NCBI RefSeq assembly: GCF_022810405.1 | Contig: NZ_JALGQE010000011.1 | Coordinates: 97,241-161,240, forward strand | DNA length: 64,000 bases | DNA from: Rhodococcus sp. ARC_M5 | GTDB lineage: Bacteria > Actinomycetota > Actinomycetes > Mycobacteriales > Mycobacteriaceae | Reading direction: 5' to 3' | Part shown: piece after piece, positions 31,083 through 40,055 of the stretch | Position numbering within the stretch: the stretch's first letter is position 1 | Layout of the letters: each line of letters opens with the position of its first letter | The notes under the pieces: model-generated | Database searches by the model: none | What the model was told of the DNA's origin: nothing | Seen by the model: only the letters and a program-made list of their open reading frames with translations | Translations under genes and position numbers: made by a program

Positions 31083-31105
31083 GTCCTCACTTACTACGGC
31101 GAGCG

Positions 31106-31522
31106 TCAGTCCCTCGGACGGCTATCTCCAGCCGAAGGGGACTCTGTAGTCGATTGTGCCACTTCCAGCGCGGCAAGTGCCTCACGGAGTGCGGCGGCCT
31201 CGTCGGCCCCCACCTGCCCGACGAAGTGCACGAGAGCCGCTGCGCGTCCACCCGATGCCGGTGCCTGCGACAGAGCGTCGACCATGAGGCTTGCTACCAA
31301 CTCGTCGCGGCCGTGCAACGGCGCGTACCGGTGTGCTCTGTCGTCGCGTTGCTGGACGACCAACTTCTTCTTCGCCAGCCGCTGCAGCACGGTCATCACC
31401 GTTGTGTACGCGAGTTCGCGATGCGTCGCGAGCGCCTCGTGGACCTGTCGAACGGTCTGGGGATCCGACGACTCCCACAGATGGTCCATCACTGCGCGCT
31501 CTAGTTCACCAAGACCAGCCAT
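31106..31522 (-). CDS. blaI: BlaI/MecI-type transcriptional repressor
   Basis: A 138-residue winged-helix repressor (MAGLGELERAVMDHLWESSDPQTVRQVHEAL, then YTTVMTVLQRLAKKKLV), the same length as M. tuberculosis BlaI. It is expected to dimerise on short dyads with ACTAC/GTAGT half-sites. I chose the ATG at 31522; the upstream frame is noise-like. A matching dyad lies 35 bases upstream, so autoregulation is likely, with relief through the co-transcribed M56 protease. Confidence 0.93.
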   Translation of the reverse strand: MAGLGELERAVMDHLWESSDPQTVRQVHEALATHRELAYTTVMTVLQRLAKKKLVVQQRDDRAHRYAPLHGRDELVASLMVDALSQAPASGGRAAALVHFVGQVGADEAAALREALAALEVAQSTTESPSAGDSRPRD

Positions 31523-31556
31523 TCGTCCGAGTCTACGGCTACTCCGACGCTGATGC

Positions 31557-31575
31557 GTACTACTCGTAGTAGTAC
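31557..31575. promoter_or_regulatory. BlaI-type operator dyad
   Basis: GTACTACT, CGT, AGTAGTAC: a perfect 8-base inverted repeat 35 bases upstream of blaI and 146 bases upstream of the divergent esterase gene. Half-sites fit the ACTAC/GTAGT pattern of BlaI dyads. Position suits repression of blaI-blaR and possibly of the divergent operon. Confidence 0.75.
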
Positions 31576-31720
31576 CGAGCTGTCGGGTGGTGTGGGATCG
31601 GTCATAGTCGCTGCCGCCCGATTTCGGCGGGTCCCCACCGGCGAGGTGTCGTGGACGAATATTCTGACGACAGTTCGTGCCGCATCTCGGTCCGAATCCG
31701 TCAGACGAGCGGAGCTTCAC

Positions 31721-33022
31721 GTGGATTGGTTCGATTCCCTTTCTTTGATCGACGGACCGTTACCTGTCATCGTCGCAGTGGCCGGAGTTCTGGGCGGTGT
31801 CTGGCTGCTCGTCTCTCGCTCGCGGCGATACATGACACGTGGGCTACCGATAGTGGCAACGGCGGCCGTTGTGGTCACCGTGATCGGTTACGTGGTCGTC
31901 GAAAAGGTGTGGCGACCGCTCCCGGATCCGATCGAGACGTCCATCTATGTCTGGATCGGGGTCGGCCTCGGGGCCCTGATCGCGGTGATCCCACGTTCGA
32001 TGGCGGCGCACGGGGTTCTCGGTACGCTCGCGTCGCTGGTGGCGGCCGTGCTCGTCGTGGCAGTCTCTGCGCTGAACGTCAACCTGAAGTTCGACGCGTA
32101 TCCGACCGTGGGTACTGCGCTGGGGGTGGAGTCCGCGACCCGCATTCAGTTCTCCGACGTTCCTCCAGCGGTTTCTCGAACCGTCACCGGAACGCCGCTC
32201 GATTCCGTCTGGACCGCACCAGCGGGAATGCCGTCCGCTGGTCGCCTCACCTCGGCTGCCATCCCTGCTACGGCATCGAACTTCTCTGCCCGAGACGCTC
32301 AGGTATATCTTCCCCCTGCATATTTCTCGGATCCACGTCCTTTGCTGCCGGTACTCGTACTCCTCGCCGGTCAGCCGGGTGACCCGGAGGACTGGCTCAA
32401 CGGCGGCAAGCTCGCCGAGACGATGGACAACTTCGCCCGCGACCACGCCGGCCTGGCACCGGTTGTGGTCGTGGCCGACGGCACCGGTTCGCCGATCGAC
32501 AACCCGCTGTGTGTCGACTCTCCGCTCGGCAACGTCGACACGTACCTGTCGCGCGACGTACCGGACTGGATCGACAGTGCTCTTCAGGTCGATCCGGATC
32601 GCGCACAGTGGGCGATCGGTGGACTGTCCTACGGCGGAACGTGTTCCATCCAGATGGCGACGAATCATCCCGACGTCTATCCCACCTTCCTCGACCTGTC
32701 GGGTCAGACCGAGCCCAGTCTCGGCGACAGGGATCGCACCATCCGCGAGGCTTTCGGCGGAAATCCGGCAGCGTTTGCTGCCGTCAACCCACTCGACCTG
32801 CTGAAATCGCGTCAGTACCCTGATTCGGCCGGTATTTTCGTCGTGGGGTCGGACGACAACGACTACAAATCCGGTCAGCAGGAGATGTACAACGCTGCGA
32901 AGGCCGCCGGGATGGACGTGCAGTACGTGGAGGTACCGGGCGGGCACAGCTTCGCGGTGTGGTCGGAAGGGCTCCGCCGTGAGCTCCCATGGCTGGCAAC
33001 GAGAACAGGGTTGATTTCGTGA
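31721..33022 (+). CDS. Membrane-anchored esterase (alpha/beta hydrolase), AhyD-like
   Basis: A 433-residue protein with about four N-terminal transmembrane segments (about residues 10-150) and an extracytoplasmic alpha/beta-hydrolase domain of the antigen-85/esterase-D type. The nucleophile is S303 in GGLSYGG, and H409 in GGHSFAVW is the likely catalytic His. I chose the GTG at 31721, preceded by GCGGAGC. Its stop overlaps the next gene by GTGA. In other bacteria similar hydrolases paired with an aminoacyl-lipid synthase remove amino acids from aminoacylated phosphatidylglycerol; I infer that role from the pairing. Confidence 0.8.
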   Translation: MDWFDSLSLIDGPLPVIVAVAGVLGGVWLLVSRSRRYMTRGLPIVATAAVVVTVIGYVVVEKVWRPLPDPIETSIYVWIGVGLGALIAVIPRSMAAHGVLGTLASLVAAVLVVAVSALNVNLKFDAYPTVGTALGVESATRIQFSDVPPAVSRTVTGTPLDSVWTAPAGMPSAGRLTSAAIPATASNFSARDAQVYLPPAYFSDPRPLLPVLVLLAGQPGDPEDWLNGGKLAETMDNFARDHAGLAPVVVVADGTGSPIDNPLCVDSPLGNVDTYLSRDVPDWIDSALQVDPDRAQWAIGGLSYGGTCSIQMATNHPDVYPTFLDLSGQTEPSLGDRDRTIREAFGGNPAAFAAVNPLDLLKSRQYPDSAGIFVVGSDDNDYKSGQQEMYNAAKAAGMDVQYVEVPGGHSFAVWSEGLRRELPWLATRTGLIS

Positions 33023-35658
33023 ACGTGACCGATCCGGAACGACCGTCTGCGGCGGACGCCGAACCACCCACGCCCGCCGAACCGTCCTGGGTGTCCGAGC
33101 GCACGGAATCCCTGAGGTCGGGTGCGTCTGCAGTCATGCGCCAACTTCGGCGGGTGTGGGCGCTCATCGTGTTCGGTGCCGTGGGAGCACCGGTGAGTTT
33201 CACCTTGCTCGCCGTCGTCTGGGTGATGGGCATCGTCGCTGCGGTCGTGGACAACCGGGGCGAGATGGACAAGTACTTCGCCGTGGGCATCATGCCGTTC
33301 GAGCACTGGCACCTGTGGACCCCGCTCACCTCGGGTCTGACGGCGCCCAACATCGCCGGTTGTGTGGTGGCCACAGTCGGGGTGCTGCTCGCCGCTGCAC
33401 CGATCGAGCGCCGGATCGGATCCCGTCGCTTCGCCGTCGCAGCATTCGTGACGCAGGTGGCCGGCTCGCTGCTCGGTCTCGGTCTCGCGGCCCTGGCCAA
33501 GACCTTCGACGCGGACTGGGGCTTCCGGTTGCACGTCGGAACCGCTGTGGGCCCGACGACCTGGATCTTCGGCGTGGTCCTGGTCGCGACCTCGCGCATG
33601 GATACGTTGTGGCGCAGGCGAATCCGCGTCGGCGTGCTGGCCCTGCTGGTGACGTTGGCATTGTTCGGTGGACACCTGCAGGACGTCGTTCGGCTCGCTG
33701 CGGCGGTGATCGGTCTGATCGTCGGACCATGGATCGTCGGGCGATCGGCCCGCGGACCTCGATTGGCGGGTACCCAACGCGAAGGTCGGGTGTTGGTTGC
33801 GCTGATCGTCGCCGCGAGTGCCCTCGGCCCGGTGCTGGCTGCCCTGAGTCCCAACGCTGTCGGGCCGTTCGCGGTACTTCGTGATGTAGTGCGGGGGGTG
33901 CCGTACACGGCGGCCGAGGTGCGCGAAATCTGCTCCGACGCGACCACCGACCCGGTCGAATGCCGTCGTGGTCTGCTCGATCTCAGACTCGGGGGAGTCG
34001 GCCCGACGATCCTGAGCATCATGCCGTCCTTGTTCCTGCTCGTGGTCAGTGACGGCCTGCGTCGAGGCAGGCGTTTCGCGTGGGCGATGGCGGTGGTCTC
34101 GCAGGGAATTCTGCTTGCACTGTCGGTGGCCAACTTCGCAATCCGGTTTCTCGAGTCCGGTGACGATCAGTCCCTGTTCTACGGATTGGAATCGCCGACG
34201 GCGTACCGCACTGCGGTCCCGTTCCTGCTGCCACTGATCGTGCTGCTGGTCCTGATCGTCACGCGCAAGTTCTTCGACGTCTCGGCACCTTCGGGTACCT
34301 ACCGTCGATGGGCGGCCTCGGTGGTCGGAGTGGCGGTCGGACTCGCCCTGATCTACTCGATCGGTGGGTATCTGGCCCGCGACGGGTTCGCCGATTCGGC
34401 GTCCTTCGGCGGGTTACTGGCGGACTTCCCGCAACGATTGATTCCCCCGGTCTATCTGCAGTGGCTCGAACCCGCCCTGCTACCTCAGAGCACGCCGACG
34501 ACCCTGCTCTTCGAGTGGACCGGCGTGGTGTTCTGGGTGGTGGTGTGCGTGCTCGCCGCCAGCACGTTCCTCACCCCGGTGTACGGCACCGAGACCGATG
34601 CCACCGAACGCGCGCGCGGATTGCTGATGTCGAGCAGCGGGTCTGCTCTGTCGTGGATGACGACCTGGCGCGGCAACAAGTACTGGTTCGGTCCGGACGG
34701 CCGTAGCTACGTCGCCTACCGAGTCATCTCCGGTGTGGCACTGACCACCGGCGATCCCGTCGGTCCACGGGAGTCCCTGCGGGACAACGTCGTCGACTTC
34801 GCGGAGTTCGCGTCGAGGAACGGATGGATTCCATGCTTCTACTCCGTCACCCCCGACGTCCGCCGCATCACCGATTCCCTCGGCTGGGGCGGAATCCAGG
34901 TCGGTGAGGAAACGGTCCTCGACCTGGACGGAATTGCCTTCACCGGCAAACGATTCCAGGATGTGCGGACTGCACTGAACAGAGCGAAAAAAGCCGGCGT
35001 CGTCGCAGAGTGGATTCGTTTTCCTTCTGCTCCGCTGGCGATCACGGACCAGATCACTGCCATTTCGGAGGAGTGGGTCGCGGACAAGGGCATGCCCGAG
35101 ATGGGCTTCACCCTCGGCGGTCTCGAGGAGGTCGACGACGAGAACGTGCGGTGCCTGATCGCCGTCGACGAGCAACGGACCGTGCACGGCGTGACCTCGT
35201 GGATGCCGGTCTACGAGGATGGAGTCATCGTCGGTTGGACGCTCGATTTCATGAGACGGCGATCCGAAGGGTTTCGACCCACGATGGAATTTCTCATCGC
35301 ATCGGCCGCTCTGCTGCTCGAACAGGAGGGGGCCAGATTCCTCAGTCTCTCGGGAGCGCCCCTGGCCAAAGTCGACGAGAAGCAACCCGAACACGTGGCC
35401 AGTGCCGAGCAATCGACGCTGTCGGGACTGTTGGAGCGGCTGCTCGATGTCCTCGGACGCACCCTCGAACCCGTCTACGGATTCCGTTCTTTGTTGGCGT
35501 TCAAATCGAAGTTCCAGCCTCGCTACGAACCGATGCACATGACCTTCGCGGATCCGGCCGCACTGCCCAGTATCGGCAACGCGATCGGCCGCGCATATCT
35601 GCCGGACGTGTCGATCGGTCAGGGTGTCAAGCTGGTGCGCACCATGATCGAGCGGTGA
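33019..35658 (+). CDS. MprF/LysX-like membrane protein with DUF2156 transferase domain
   Basis: An 879-residue protein. The N-terminal membrane part starts with a rhomboid-like fold (HWHLWTPLTSG, then ERRIGSRRF, about residues 90-240) in which the usual GxS active-site serine is replaced (VGPTTWIFG). More helices follow to about 540. The C-terminal DUF2156 domain (about 545-860) resembles the aminoacyl transferase domain of MprF/LysX. Likely role: tRNA-dependent aminoacylation of membrane lipid, lowering surface charge. There is no lysyl-tRNA synthetase domain as in LysX. GTG start overlaps the esterase stop. Confidence 0.82.
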   Translation: MNVTDPERPSAADAEPPTPAEPSWVSERTESLRSGASAVMRQLRRVWALIVFGAVGAPVSFTLLAVVWVMGIVAAVVDNRGEMDKYFAVGIMPFEHWHLWTPLTSGLTAPNIAGCVVATVGVLLAAAPIERRIGSRRFAVAAFVTQVAGSLLGLGLAALAKTFDADWGFRLHVGTAVGPTTWIFGVVLVATSRMDTLWRRRIRVGVLALLVTLALFGGHLQDVVRLAAAVIGLIVGPWIVGRSARGPRLAGTQREGRVLVALIVAASALGPVLAALSPNAVGPFAVLRDVVRGVPYTAAEVREICSDATTDPVECRRGLLDLRLGGVGPTILSIMPSLFLLVVSDGLRRGRRFAWAMAVVSQGILLALSVANFAIRFLESGDDQSLFYGLESPTAYRTAVPFLLPLIVLLVLIVTRKFFDVSAPSGTYRRWAASVVGVAVGLALIYSIGGYLARDGFADSASFGGLLADFPQRLIPPVYLQWLEPALLPQSTPTTLLFEWTGVVFWVVVCVLAASTFLTPVYGTETDATERARGLLMSSSGSALSWMTTWRGNKYWFGPDGRSYVAYRVISGVALTTGDPVGPRESLRDNVVDFAEFASRNGWIPCFYSVTPDVRRITDSLGWGGIQVGEETVLDLDGIAFTGKRFQDVRTALNRAKKAGVVAEWIRFPSAPLAITDQITAISEEWVADKGMPEMGFTLGGLEEVDDENVRCLIAVDEQRTVHGVTSWMPVYEDGVIVGWTLDFMRRRSEGFRPTMEFLIASAALLLEQEGARFLSLSGAPLAKVDEKQPEHVASAEQSTLSGLLERLLDVLGRTLEPVYGFRSLLAFKSKFQPRYEPMHMTFADPAALPSIGNAIGRAYLPDVSIGQGVKLVRTMIER

Positions 35659-35668
35659 CGCCGGCTCG

Positions 35669-36538
35669 TCAGTTGGCGGTGAACGGTTCTGCAGCAGAAC
35701 GGTGCAGTGACTTCACCGGCCCGCCGACCGACCCGTACACGTGCCGAGTGCCGATCGGAACGACGAGTGGGCGATCGGACATCGGGTCCTCGATCACGGC
35801 GGCTTCGAGGCCGAAGACGTCGAGCAGAAGCTGCTCGGAAATGACGTCCTGCGGCCGACCCGAGGTGACGATCTGTCCCTGCTTCATCACGATCAACCGG
35901 TCGCTGTAGCGAATTGCCAAGTTGAGGTCGTGCAGCACCATCACGATGGTGCGGCCGAGTTCGTCGTGCAGCCGGTCGACGAGGTCCAGGACTTCGATGG
36001 AGTGCGCCAGATCGAGGTACGTGGTCGGCTCGTCGAGGAGCAGAATGTCGGTGCCCTGGGCCAGCGCCATCGAGATCCATGCGCGCTGCCGTTGGCCGCC
36101 GGACAGTTCGTCGACGGGCCGGTCGGCGAGATCTGCGACCCCGGTCAGTTCCAACGCGTTCGCCACCTCGGCCTCGTCGTCCGAGCTCCACTGCCGGATC
36201 CACGACTGGTGCGGATGGCGACCGCGCGACACCAGATCGGCGACAGTGAGCCCCTCGGGAGCGGTCGGTGCCTGAGGCAGCATTCCCAGTGTGCGAGCCA
36301 CCTCCTTGGTCTTCATCGACGAGATCGCCCGACCGTCGAGCGTGACGCTGCCGGCCTTGGGCTTGAGCAGGCGGCCGAGCGAACGAAGCAGGGTCGATTT
36401 TCCGCAGCCGTTGGGACCGATGACCGTGGTGATGACACCGGTGTGAATTTCGAGATCGAGGTGCTCGACGATGATGCGATCGCCGTAACCGAGGCTGAGG
36501 TCTTCCGCGATCAGGCGCGAGGTGTGGCCGATTGTCAT
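35669..36538 (-). CDS. Iron-siderophore ABC transporter ATP-binding protein (FecE-type)
   Basis: A 289-residue ATPase: Walker A GPNGCGKST, Q-loop before AP in MLPQAPTAPEG, signature LSGGQRQR, Walker B DILLLDEP and H-loop VLHDLNLA. FepC/FecE-like. It powers the two permeases encoded directly upstream, with an ATGA overlap to the nearer one. The gene ends 11 bases from the convergent DUF2156 stop. No substrate-binding lipoprotein is encoded in the window, so it must be elsewhere. Confidence 0.93.
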   Translation of the reverse strand: MTIGHTSRLIAEDLSLGYGDRIIVEHLDLEIHTGVITTVIGPNGCGKSTLLRSLGRLLKPKAGSVTLDGRAISSMKTKEVARTLGMLPQAPTAPEGLTVADLVSRGRHPHQSWIRQWSSDDEAEVANALELTGVADLADRPVDELSGGQRQRAWISMALAQGTDILLLDEPTTYLDLAHSIEVLDLVDRLHDELGRTIVMVLHDLNLAIRYSDRLIVMKQGQIVTSGRPQDVISEQLLLDVFGLEAAVIEDPMSDRPLVVPIGTRHVYGSVGGPVKSLHRSAAEPFTAN

Positions 36539-37635
36539 ATGGAAGCCTTTCGATTACTGCGAACGAGAAGGTAGAGCAGGAAGGGTCCACCGAGGGCGGA
36601 GGTGACGATTCCGACCGGGAGCTCCACCGGCAGAATGGTGCGCGCGATGAGATCGCTTGCCACCACCAACAATCCACCCAGTAGTGCCGAGGCGATGATC
36701 GGCGGGCCCGGCGTTCGCAGAATCCTCAGCGCGATCTGGGGGGCGGCCAGCGCTACGAATCCGATGGGTCCGGCCGCGGCGGTGGCGATCGCCGCGAGCG
36801 CGACAGCAGCGAGCAGCATCATGGCTTGGCTGTGTTGCAGGCGCACGCCGAGCGATCGCGCGTTGTCGTCACCCAGGCGTAGCGCGCCGAGGGTGAACGT
36901 CGCGATGACGGTGCCACCGCCGACGAGTACGACAGCCGCCGCGACCGGCCAGACCGAGGCCCAGTTGGCACCGTTGAGCGAGCCGTTGAGCCAGACCTGA
37001 GCGCGCGAGACGTCGTTGATGTCGGCGCTGATCAGTAGCCAGCCGATCACGGCCGTGAGCATGGCGTTGACGGCAATTCCCACCAGAATGAGCCGGAAGC
37101 CGTCGACGCCTTTTCGCCAGGCGAGGGTGTAGATCGCGATTGCGGTGAGCAGACCGCCGATCAGGGCCGCGAGTGGCAGGCCCAGAGTAGCGAGCAGACC
37201 GCTGAAGCTGCCGCCTCCGCCGAGCACGATCAATGCGACCGCTGCGGCACTGGAACCGGCGGTGATACCGAGGATGTCGGGGCTGGCGAGCGCGTTGCGG
37301 GATATCGACTGGGTGATGGCCCCGGATATACCGAGTGCCGCTCCGACCAGCAGCCCGGTCAGAGATCGCGGCAGGCGCAGGTCCATCACGATGAAGCGCT
37401 CGATCCTCGAGCCACCACCGAGCAGGACGTCGAGGACCTGAGCTATCGACAGCGGAAAGTCGCCCCGGCCGATGTTCACGCACATGACCAGCATCAGTGC
37501 CACGGCCAGCAGGGCGGTGGTCAGAACCATGAGCGGCCGTCGGACGGTCGAGATCGGGCCGAGGCGAAACGGAGGCCGAGTGCGAACCGCGCCGGTACCG
37601 GACGGGGGCGCGGGGGACCGTACATCGGCGGTCAC
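36535..37635 (-). CDS. FecCD-family iron-siderophore ABC permease
   Basis: A 366-residue permease with a short Pro/Arg-rich head and about nine to ten transmembrane segments. Family signatures include RLPRSLTGLLVGAALGISGAITQ, NALASPDILGITAGSS and GPIGFVALAAPQIAR. The GTG start at 37635 overlaps the upstream permease stop (GTGA), and its stop overlaps the ATPase start (ATGA). It pairs with the RDD-fused permease as a heterodimer. Confidence 0.93.
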   Translation of the reverse strand: MTADVRSPAPPSGTGAVRTRPPFRLGPISTVRRPLMVLTTALLAVALMLVMCVNIGRGDFPLSIAQVLDVLLGGGSRIERFIVMDLRLPRSLTGLLVGAALGISGAITQSISRNALASPDILGITAGSSAAAVALIVLGGGGSFSGLLATLGLPLAALIGGLLTAIAIYTLAWRKGVDGFRLILVGIAVNAMLTAVIGWLLISADINDVSRAQVWLNGSLNGANWASVWPVAAAVVLVGGGTVIATFTLGALRLGDDNARSLGVRLQHSQAMMLLAAVALAAIATAAAGPIGFVALAAPQIALRILRTPGPPIIASALLGGLLVVASDLIARTILPVELPVGIVTSALGGPFLLYLLVRSNRKASI

Positions 37636-39107
37636 AGGCCGACCAGCTTTCTGCGTCGAACGAGGGCGATGAAGAAGGGCGCTCCGATCAGGGCCAGAAC
37701 GATGCCCACCTGTAGCTCGCCCGGGCGCACCACGACGCGTCCGATGACGTCGGCGATCATCAGCATCACTCCGCCCATGAGCCCCGCGTAGGGGACCAGC
37801 CAGCGGTAGTCGGGTCCCGTCACCGCCCGAGCGATGTGCGGCACGACCAGGCCGACGAACGCAATGGGTCCGCACGCGGCAGTCGCTGCGCCGGTCAACA
37901 GCGTGATGGCGAGGATTCCGACAGTTCGGGTGATCGCGATGTTGGTCCCGAGCGAGCGTGCGACGTCCTCACCGAGGCTCATGACATTCAGGCCGGGAGT
38001 GCTCGCGAGTGCGATCAGAATGCCGATCACCAGGAAGGGCAATACCTGCCACAGCACGTCGAGGCCGCGTCCTGCGACCGATCCGACCACCCAGAAGCGG
38101 TAGCCGTCGAGGCTGGTCTGATCGAGCAGTACGACTGCGTTGGTCATCGCTGAGAGAAAGAACGCGACGCCCGCTCCGGCCAGCGCCAGATTGATCGGAC
38201 TGGATCTGCCCGATCCGATCGACGACAGTCCGAACACGACGACGCTCGCCACCGCAGAGCCGGCGAACGCGAACCACAGGTACTGACTCGGTGAGGTGAA
38301 TCGGAACAGGTAGATGGCCATCACCACGAAGAACGCCGCACCGGCATTGAGGCCGAGCAGGCTGGCGTCGGCCAACGGGTTGCGCGTGTGCCCTTGGATG
38401 AGGGCACCTGCGATACCGAGCGCGATGCCGACGACCAGTGCGAGCACCGTGCGGGGAATCCGCAACGTGCGCACGATGATGTCGGTGTCGGTGCCCGTCG
38501 AATTCAGCAGGGCGTGCGCGATCTCGGCGAACGTCAGTGGCCGGGCACCGATGGCGATGCTCGCGAGTATCCCGGCCACGAGAGCTGCGACCAGGACGGC
38601 CAAGCCGAGCAATCTCCGCCGTCGAATGGCTGCGACCGAACCGTCCTTGGGGATGGGCTCGAACCCGTCCGCGACTGCCGTCTTGTCACGCACCACCTCG
38701 GACGATGCAGCACCTATGCGGAACTGGCGTCCGAGGGCACGCCGCGCGCCGATCGGGTCGTGCGTGGTGCTGTCACGCAGCGTCAGGCCCATCCAACGTC
38801 GACCGGTGCTCTGGCCTTCGTTGCCGTCGCGGTATCCGCGGTTCCAGACGAACAGAGCCAGCGCGACGCATACGGCGATCGTGCCGAACACGAATCGGTC
38901 CGCCTGGCCGCCACCGTTGTCGTCACGGAGCGCGTCGACGATCGACCAGCCTACGAAGAGCGGGAGCAGCACGATCAGGGCATCGATCGCGGCAGCGGCG
39001 ATGCGAGAACTCCGCGGCGGCGGTCCCGCGGGCACGTCCTGGGTCCCGTACTGCTCGTCGGGAGACCGGCGAGCGCCGTGGGGACCGAGTAGCGGAGCAG
39101 TTGTCAC
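37632..39107 (-). CDS. RDD-domain/FecCD permease fusion
   Basis: A 491-residue protein. Residues about 30-125 form an RDD-like module: an Arg before the first helix, Asp in AAAIDALIVLLPLFVG, then GYRDGNEGQSTGRRWMGL, matching the RDD family's second helix and following loop. After a cytoplasmic linker, residues about 165-491 are a complete FecCD permease (RTLRIPRTVLALVVGIALGIAGALIQG, GPIAFVGLVVPHIAR). Typical FecCD permeases are about 330-350 residues, so the RDD part is an addition. First gene of a three-gene overlapping operon with iron boxes upstream. Confidence 0.88.
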   Translation of the reverse strand: MTTAPLLGPHGARRSPDEQYGTQDVPAGPPPRSSRIAAAAIDALIVLLPLFVGWSIVDALRDDNGGGQADRFVFGTIAVCVALALFVWNRGYRDGNEGQSTGRRWMGLTLRDSTTHDPIGARRALGRQFRIGAASSEVVRDKTAVADGFEPIPKDGSVAAIRRRRLLGLAVLVAALVAGILASIAIGARPLTFAEIAHALLNSTGTDTDIIVRTLRIPRTVLALVVGIALGIAGALIQGHTRNPLADASLLGLNAGAAFFVVMAIYLFRFTSPSQYLWFAFAGSAVASVVVFGLSSIGSGRSSPINLALAGAGVAFFLSAMTNAVVLLDQTSLDGYRFWVVGSVAGRGLDVLWQVLPFLVIGILIALASTPGLNVMSLGEDVARSLGTNIAITRTVGILAITLLTGAATAACGPIAFVGLVVPHIARAVTGPDYRWLVPYAGLMGGVMLMIADVIGRVVVRPGELQVGIVLALIGAPFFIALVRRRKLVGL

Positions 39108-39145
39108 TGTGGTCGTGACTCCTCGCTGTATCGAAGGGACTCGGT

Positions 39146-39164
39146 TTAGGTTACGGAACCCTTG
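39146..39164. promoter_or_regulatory. Weak IdeR/DtxR-type iron box (permease side)
   Basis: TTAGGTTACGGAACCCTTG matches 13 of 19 positions of the IdeR consensus TTAGGTTAGGCTAACCTAA and includes the dyad GGTT-ACGG-AACC. It lies 39 bases upstream of the RDD-permease start. A further partial match (AGGTAAGGATA) begins near 39181. Confidence 0.5.
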
Positions 39165-39214
39165 CTCGCCGCGTGAGGCGAGGTAAGGATAGCGGTACCT
39201 GTCCCGTTTTGAGA

Positions 39215-39233
39215 TCTGGTTAGGCTAACCTAC
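39215..39233. promoter_or_regulatory. Strong IdeR/DtxR-type iron box
   Basis: TCTGGTTAGGCTAACCTAC matches 16 of 19 consensus positions. It lies between a possible -35 (TTGAGA, 39209-39214) and -10 (TACATA, 39231-39236) of the plus-strand gene, so metal-bound regulator would block polymerase. Fe-replete repression is expected. Confidence 0.85.
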
Positions 39234-39288
39234 ATACAGGGGTCGAGGTGCGATGCGTGCACCCGCCACGAACTGCGAGGAGATTCAG

Positions 39289-40050
39289 GTGTCAGTTGCA
39301 ACCGCGGAATTCACGGGCTGGGCCGATGTGCATCGATTCTCGAATCGATCCGGCGCGGCGACGTTGTTGGCCGACTCGTGTGCAACCCTGCGCGCGCTGA
39401 ATCCCGATTATCCGCGGATGTACGCGGTGGCAGCGATGGCGAACGAGGGAAAGCGACGCTGGTGGCAGTTGGCCGTGGGCCTCGACGACGGCCGCGTTGA
39501 GCAGATGTACCGACGGTCGCTCGAGGATCTCGATGTTCCGGAGGCCGCGGCAGTGCAGGTCGCGACGGCCTTGATCCACGCCGTCGTCGGCCGCGTGACC
39601 GCGCTGCTGGTTCTGGAGGCACGCGCCTGGGATCCGGGCATCGACAATCTGTGGATCCACATGGACAGCGACGGCGGAATCGATTGGGCGGGAGTAGGAT
39701 CGCCGATCCTGAGAGTCCTACCGGAGGACCCGGCTGCGGGTGAGCCCGGCACGGTCACGCTCCCATGCGAACAGGCCTTGTTGGTCTGGACGGCGCACCG
39801 TTGCACGACCTCGCTCGGTGCGGTCCACCGCGCGGTGTCGGAGCGCGCACCGCTGGACGCGCGAGTCTTCTGGGCTCTGGTGGGCGACGCCATCCTCGGG
39901 GCCTCGACGTACGTGCCGATTCTTGCGGGGGCGGGCGCATCTGCAGGTGCGCGCAGAGGTCAGATGTTGCTCGACGCGATGGTCGCGGCGGGGGCTCCCG
40001 TCCGGTCACGCGTCGGGGTGCCTGGCCGGGTGCGGCTGCGGGCGTCGTGA
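39289..40050 (+). CDS. FhuF-like iron-uptake protein without the Fe-S cysteines
   Basis: A 253-residue soluble protein. The region LDARVFWALVGDAILGASTYV resembles the ARVFW-GN segment of FhuF-type siderophore-iron reductases, but the C-terminal C-C-x10-C-x2-C cluster motif is absent; only scattered cysteines remain. I chose the GTG at 39289 because GAGGAG precedes it. It is divergent from the iron ABC transporter and under the strong iron box, so a role in iron release or siderophore handling is inferred. Enzymatic reduction is doubtful. Confidence 0.55.
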   Translation: MSVATAEFTGWADVHRFSNRSGAATLLADSCATLRALNPDYPRMYAVAAMANEGKRRWWQLAVGLDDGRVEQMYRRSLEDLDVPEAAAVQVATALIHAVVGRVTALLVLEARAWDPGIDNLWIHMDSDGGIDWAGVGSPILRVLPEDPAAGEPGTVTLPCEQALLVWTAHRCTTSLGAVHRAVSERAPLDARVFWALVGDAILGASTYVPILAGAGASAGARRGQMLLDAMVAAGAPVRSRVGVPGRVRLRAS

Positions 40051-40055
40051 CTCCC

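Noticed and set aside
32784..34133. Minus-strand frame of 449 codons opposite the DUF2156 gene
   Set aside because: Ser/Thr/Arg-rich composition typical of the antisense frame of a high-GC gene.
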